Source of the DNA: Niastella populi
GTDB lineage: Bacteria; Bacteroidota; Bacteroidia; Chitinophagales; Chitinophagaceae
Assembly (NCBI RefSeq): GCF_002078015.1
Contig: NZ_LWBP01000220.1
Coordinates: 1 to 43,210, forward strand
Direction of reading: 5' to 3'
DNA length: 43,210 nt
Shown here: in pieces, positions 41,596 through 43,210 of the stretch
How positions within the stretch are numbered: the first letter of the stretch is position 1
Layout of the letters: each line of letters starts with the position of its first letter
The notes under the pieces: generated by a model
What the model was told of the DNA's origin: nothing
Database searches by the model: none
Seen by the model: the letters and a program-made list of their open reading frames with translations, nothing else
Made by a program: the position numbers and the translations under genes

Positions 41596-43210
41596 ATGCA
41601 TATCAAAGGCATAATGGTGACCCTTGTCACCTTATTAATGGCCATATCTTCTTTTGGCCAGCTAGTTCCAACCGTTTATACAGATAAAGCCGATTACCAG
41701 CCAGGTGAGGTGGTGATCATTGAAGGGGATGGCTGGCGGCCTGGCGAGCAGGTAAAGCTCGAGATCGATCATTCAACTATTACTCACGGCAACACGGTAT
41801 TATATGCAACTGCTGACGACAGAGGGCATATCAGGAATGAACAGTATGTTATACAGGCAATACATTGGGGCGAGTCGTTTATATTAACGGCAACCGGTAT
41901 GAGCTCGGGGTTTACGGCAACCACTACGTTTACGGATGGTAATGCATTTACTGCAACTGTAACACCCAATTCTGTGAATTCGGGGGTAAGCGGCTCTTTT
42001 ACAATACGGGTGTCAAATATTTCTGAAATCAGTGGGCAGGGGCAAGGTCAGGGGCAGTCGGCCGCTAATGTGAGATCGGTTGAAATTGCTATACCCGCCG
42101 GGTGGACTGGTATTGCAACGACGTCAATTACGACATCATCAAATGCCAGCTCAACATTTTCTTTTGAGGCTGGCACAGGTTATACGAATGGGTATAACAG
42201 TAGTATCGGCAATGGCGTCATTCGTTGTAAAGCTGTAACCGGTAATGGTTTGCAGGCGGATACGGATCCGGCGCCTTATGTAGAGATCACATTTACAGCT
42301 ACCAGTCCGGTTATAACAAGCCAAACGGCTTATACATTTTTTGCTAAAGCATCAGACCGTAATGATTATACATTTAGTGGTAACGCTAATATTTCAATAC
42401 TTAAAGTCAATGGGAATGAGCAGCATCCGGTTGTAACTGTCCTGGCTTGTGCGGCACCTTCGATCACGACGCAGCCTTCAGGGCAAACAGTCACTTATGG
42501 CAACAATGCCACGTTTACTTTTCAAACAGGAACTGCCACTTACCAGTGGCAGGAGTCAGTTAATGGGGGTGGAAGCTGGAACAACATTTCGAATGGCGGC
42601 ATATATTCAGGTGTTACAACCAATACACTTACGGTAGCGAAACCACCGGTTGCATATAATAATTACCGGTACCGGTGTATGGCAACGTCCTGCGCTTCGG
42701 TTACAAGCACAGATGTGCCGTTAACGGTGAATAAGGCCGGTTTAACGGTTACGGCCGATAATAAGAATAGGATTTATGGTGATAATAACCCGGCGTTTAC
42801 TGTCAGTTATTCGGGTTTTGTAAGTGGGGAGAACGCATCATCCCTTACAACGCAGCCGACGGCTGCCAGTACAGCTACGGCAGCCTCCGCAGTGGGGAAT
42901 TATCCTATTGAGCCCTCCGGTGGCGTTGCGGCTAATTATAGTTTTAGTTATGTAAATGGAACATTGGTAATAGGTCAACGCGAGGTTACTGTAACGGCCG
43001 ATGCGCAGAGTAAAACGTATGGGGATGATGATCCGGAGCTGGAGTATAACGTTACTACGGGAAGTTTGGTAAATGGAGATGATTTTACAGGAGCATTGAA
43101 AAGAATTGCCGGTGAAGATGTAGGTGAGTACGCAATTACAATAGGCGATCTGGCGCTGAGTGGGAATTATGTGCTTGCTTATGTAGGCGCCAACCTGACC
43201 ATTGGTCAAC
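41596..43210 (+). CDS. Secreted surface protein with Ig-like and MBG repeats (3' end outside window)
   Basis: Open from the ATG at 41596 to the right edge without a stop (538 codons seen). Signal peptide MHIKGIMVTLVTLLMAISSF with cleavage near G-Q. An MG2/filamin-like strand domain follows (YTDKADYQPGEVVIIEGDGW, then PGEQVKLEIDHS), then a sandwich interrupted by the short GQGQGQGQ linker (near 150), an Ig-like domain (PSITTQPSGQTVTYGNNATF to VPLTVNKA), and at least two MBG domains starting LTVTADNKNRIYGDNNPAF and VTVTADAQSKTYGDDDPELE. MBG repeats are typical of long Bacteroidota surface proteins, usually with a C-terminal sorting or gliding (T9SS) signal, which would lie outside. Probably an adhesin or matrix protein. 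Confidence 0.88.
   Translation, partial: MHIKGIMVTLVTLLMAISSFGQLVPTVYTDKADYQPGEVVIIEGDGWRPGEQVKLEIDHSTITHGNTVLYATADDRGHIRNEQYVIQAIHWGESFILTATGMSSGFTATTTFTDGNAFTATVTPNSVNSGVSGSFTIRVSNISEISGQGQGQGQSAANVRSVEIAIPAGWTGIATTSITTSSNASSTFSFEAGTGYTNGYNSSIGNGVIRCKAVTGNGLQADTDPAPYVEITFTATSPVITSQTAYTFFAKASDRNDYTFSGNANISILKVNGNEQHPVVTVLACAAPSITTQPSGQTVTYGNNATFTFQTGTATYQWQESVNGGGSWNNISNGGIYSGVTTNTLTVAKPPVAYNNYRYRCMATSCASVTSTDVPLTVNKAGLTVTADNKNRIYGDNNPAFTVSYSGFVSGENASSLTTQPTAASTATAASAVGNYPIEPSGGVAANYSFSYVNGTLVIGQREVTVTADAQSKTYGDDDPELEYNVTTGSLVNGDDFTGALKRIAGEDVGEYAITIGDLALSGNYVLAYVGANLTIGQ

Noticed and set aside
42838-43209. 123-codon minus-strand frame at the right edge
   Set aside because: It is antisense to the long MBG-repeat protein, whose frame is open throughout and has clear domains.

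Overview
The window looks like a chromosomal segment of a Bacteroidota bacterium, most likely of the Chitinophagaceae type. The reasons are protein family content (YcbB-type L,D-transpeptidase lipoprotein, DUF4136, DUF4397 and MBG-domain surface proteins, GH15 and GH51 enzymes), promoters of the TTTG/TAnnTTTG kind (the clearest is at 26163-26194), few strong Shine-Dalgarno sequences, and AT-rich intergenic DNA with word-like repeats. This is inferred from the sequence alone.

Region 1 (1-15.4 kb) is a stress and ion-homeostasis block: two universal stress proteins, a cytosolic Cys-rich copper-storage-like four-helix protein, a GH15 glycosidase overlapping a zinc dehydrogenase by ATGA, a Na+/Ca2+ exchanger next to NhaA, an L,D-transpeptidase, a TPR protein, a HAD hydrolase and a DUF389 membrane protein. 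Two paralogous small proteins of unknown function (4300-4614 and 15086-15394) each lie downstream of the same three-fold, 11-bp-phased direct repeat. A short C-terminal remnant of a GNAT/nitrilase gene lies at 12841-13161.

Region 2 (about 16.1-21.9 kb) is an AT-rich accessory island ending at an intact tRNA-Leu(CAA) gene. It carries repeated hairpin units that resemble tRNA 3' ends plus terminators, two copies of a 52-bp repeat, a frameshifted tyrosine-recombinase remnant, a start-less fragment of a possible cysteine-peptidase toxin, a DUF2310 protein, a GNAT enzyme, a YiiX-like hydrolase set between two direct ~100-bp units, two orphan small proteins and a one-gene cassette bounded by attC-like palindromes. 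This is the best candidate for a poorly described modular system.

Region 3 (22-28 kb) holds envelope proteins (Cu/Zn superoxide dismutase lipoprotein, CsbD-like protein, DUF4136 and DUF4397 proteins), a one-TM protein of unknown function and an ArsR-SRPBCC-DoxX-YdeI operon. A palindromic operator fills the spacer of that operon's promoter.

Region 4 (28-43 kb) contains an NmrA-like SDR with a candidate sigma-54 promoter and upstream palindrome just downstream of a GAF-GAF-AAA+-Fis activator gene, then a large MscS channel, a GH51 arabinofuranosidase, a PHP-domain phosphodiesterase, a YcaQ-type DNA glycosylase, a CBS/CorC transporter-like protein, and a secreted Ig/MBG-repeat protein running off the right edge.

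All family assignments are by reading the sequence; no database search was run. Identity estimates are by eye.
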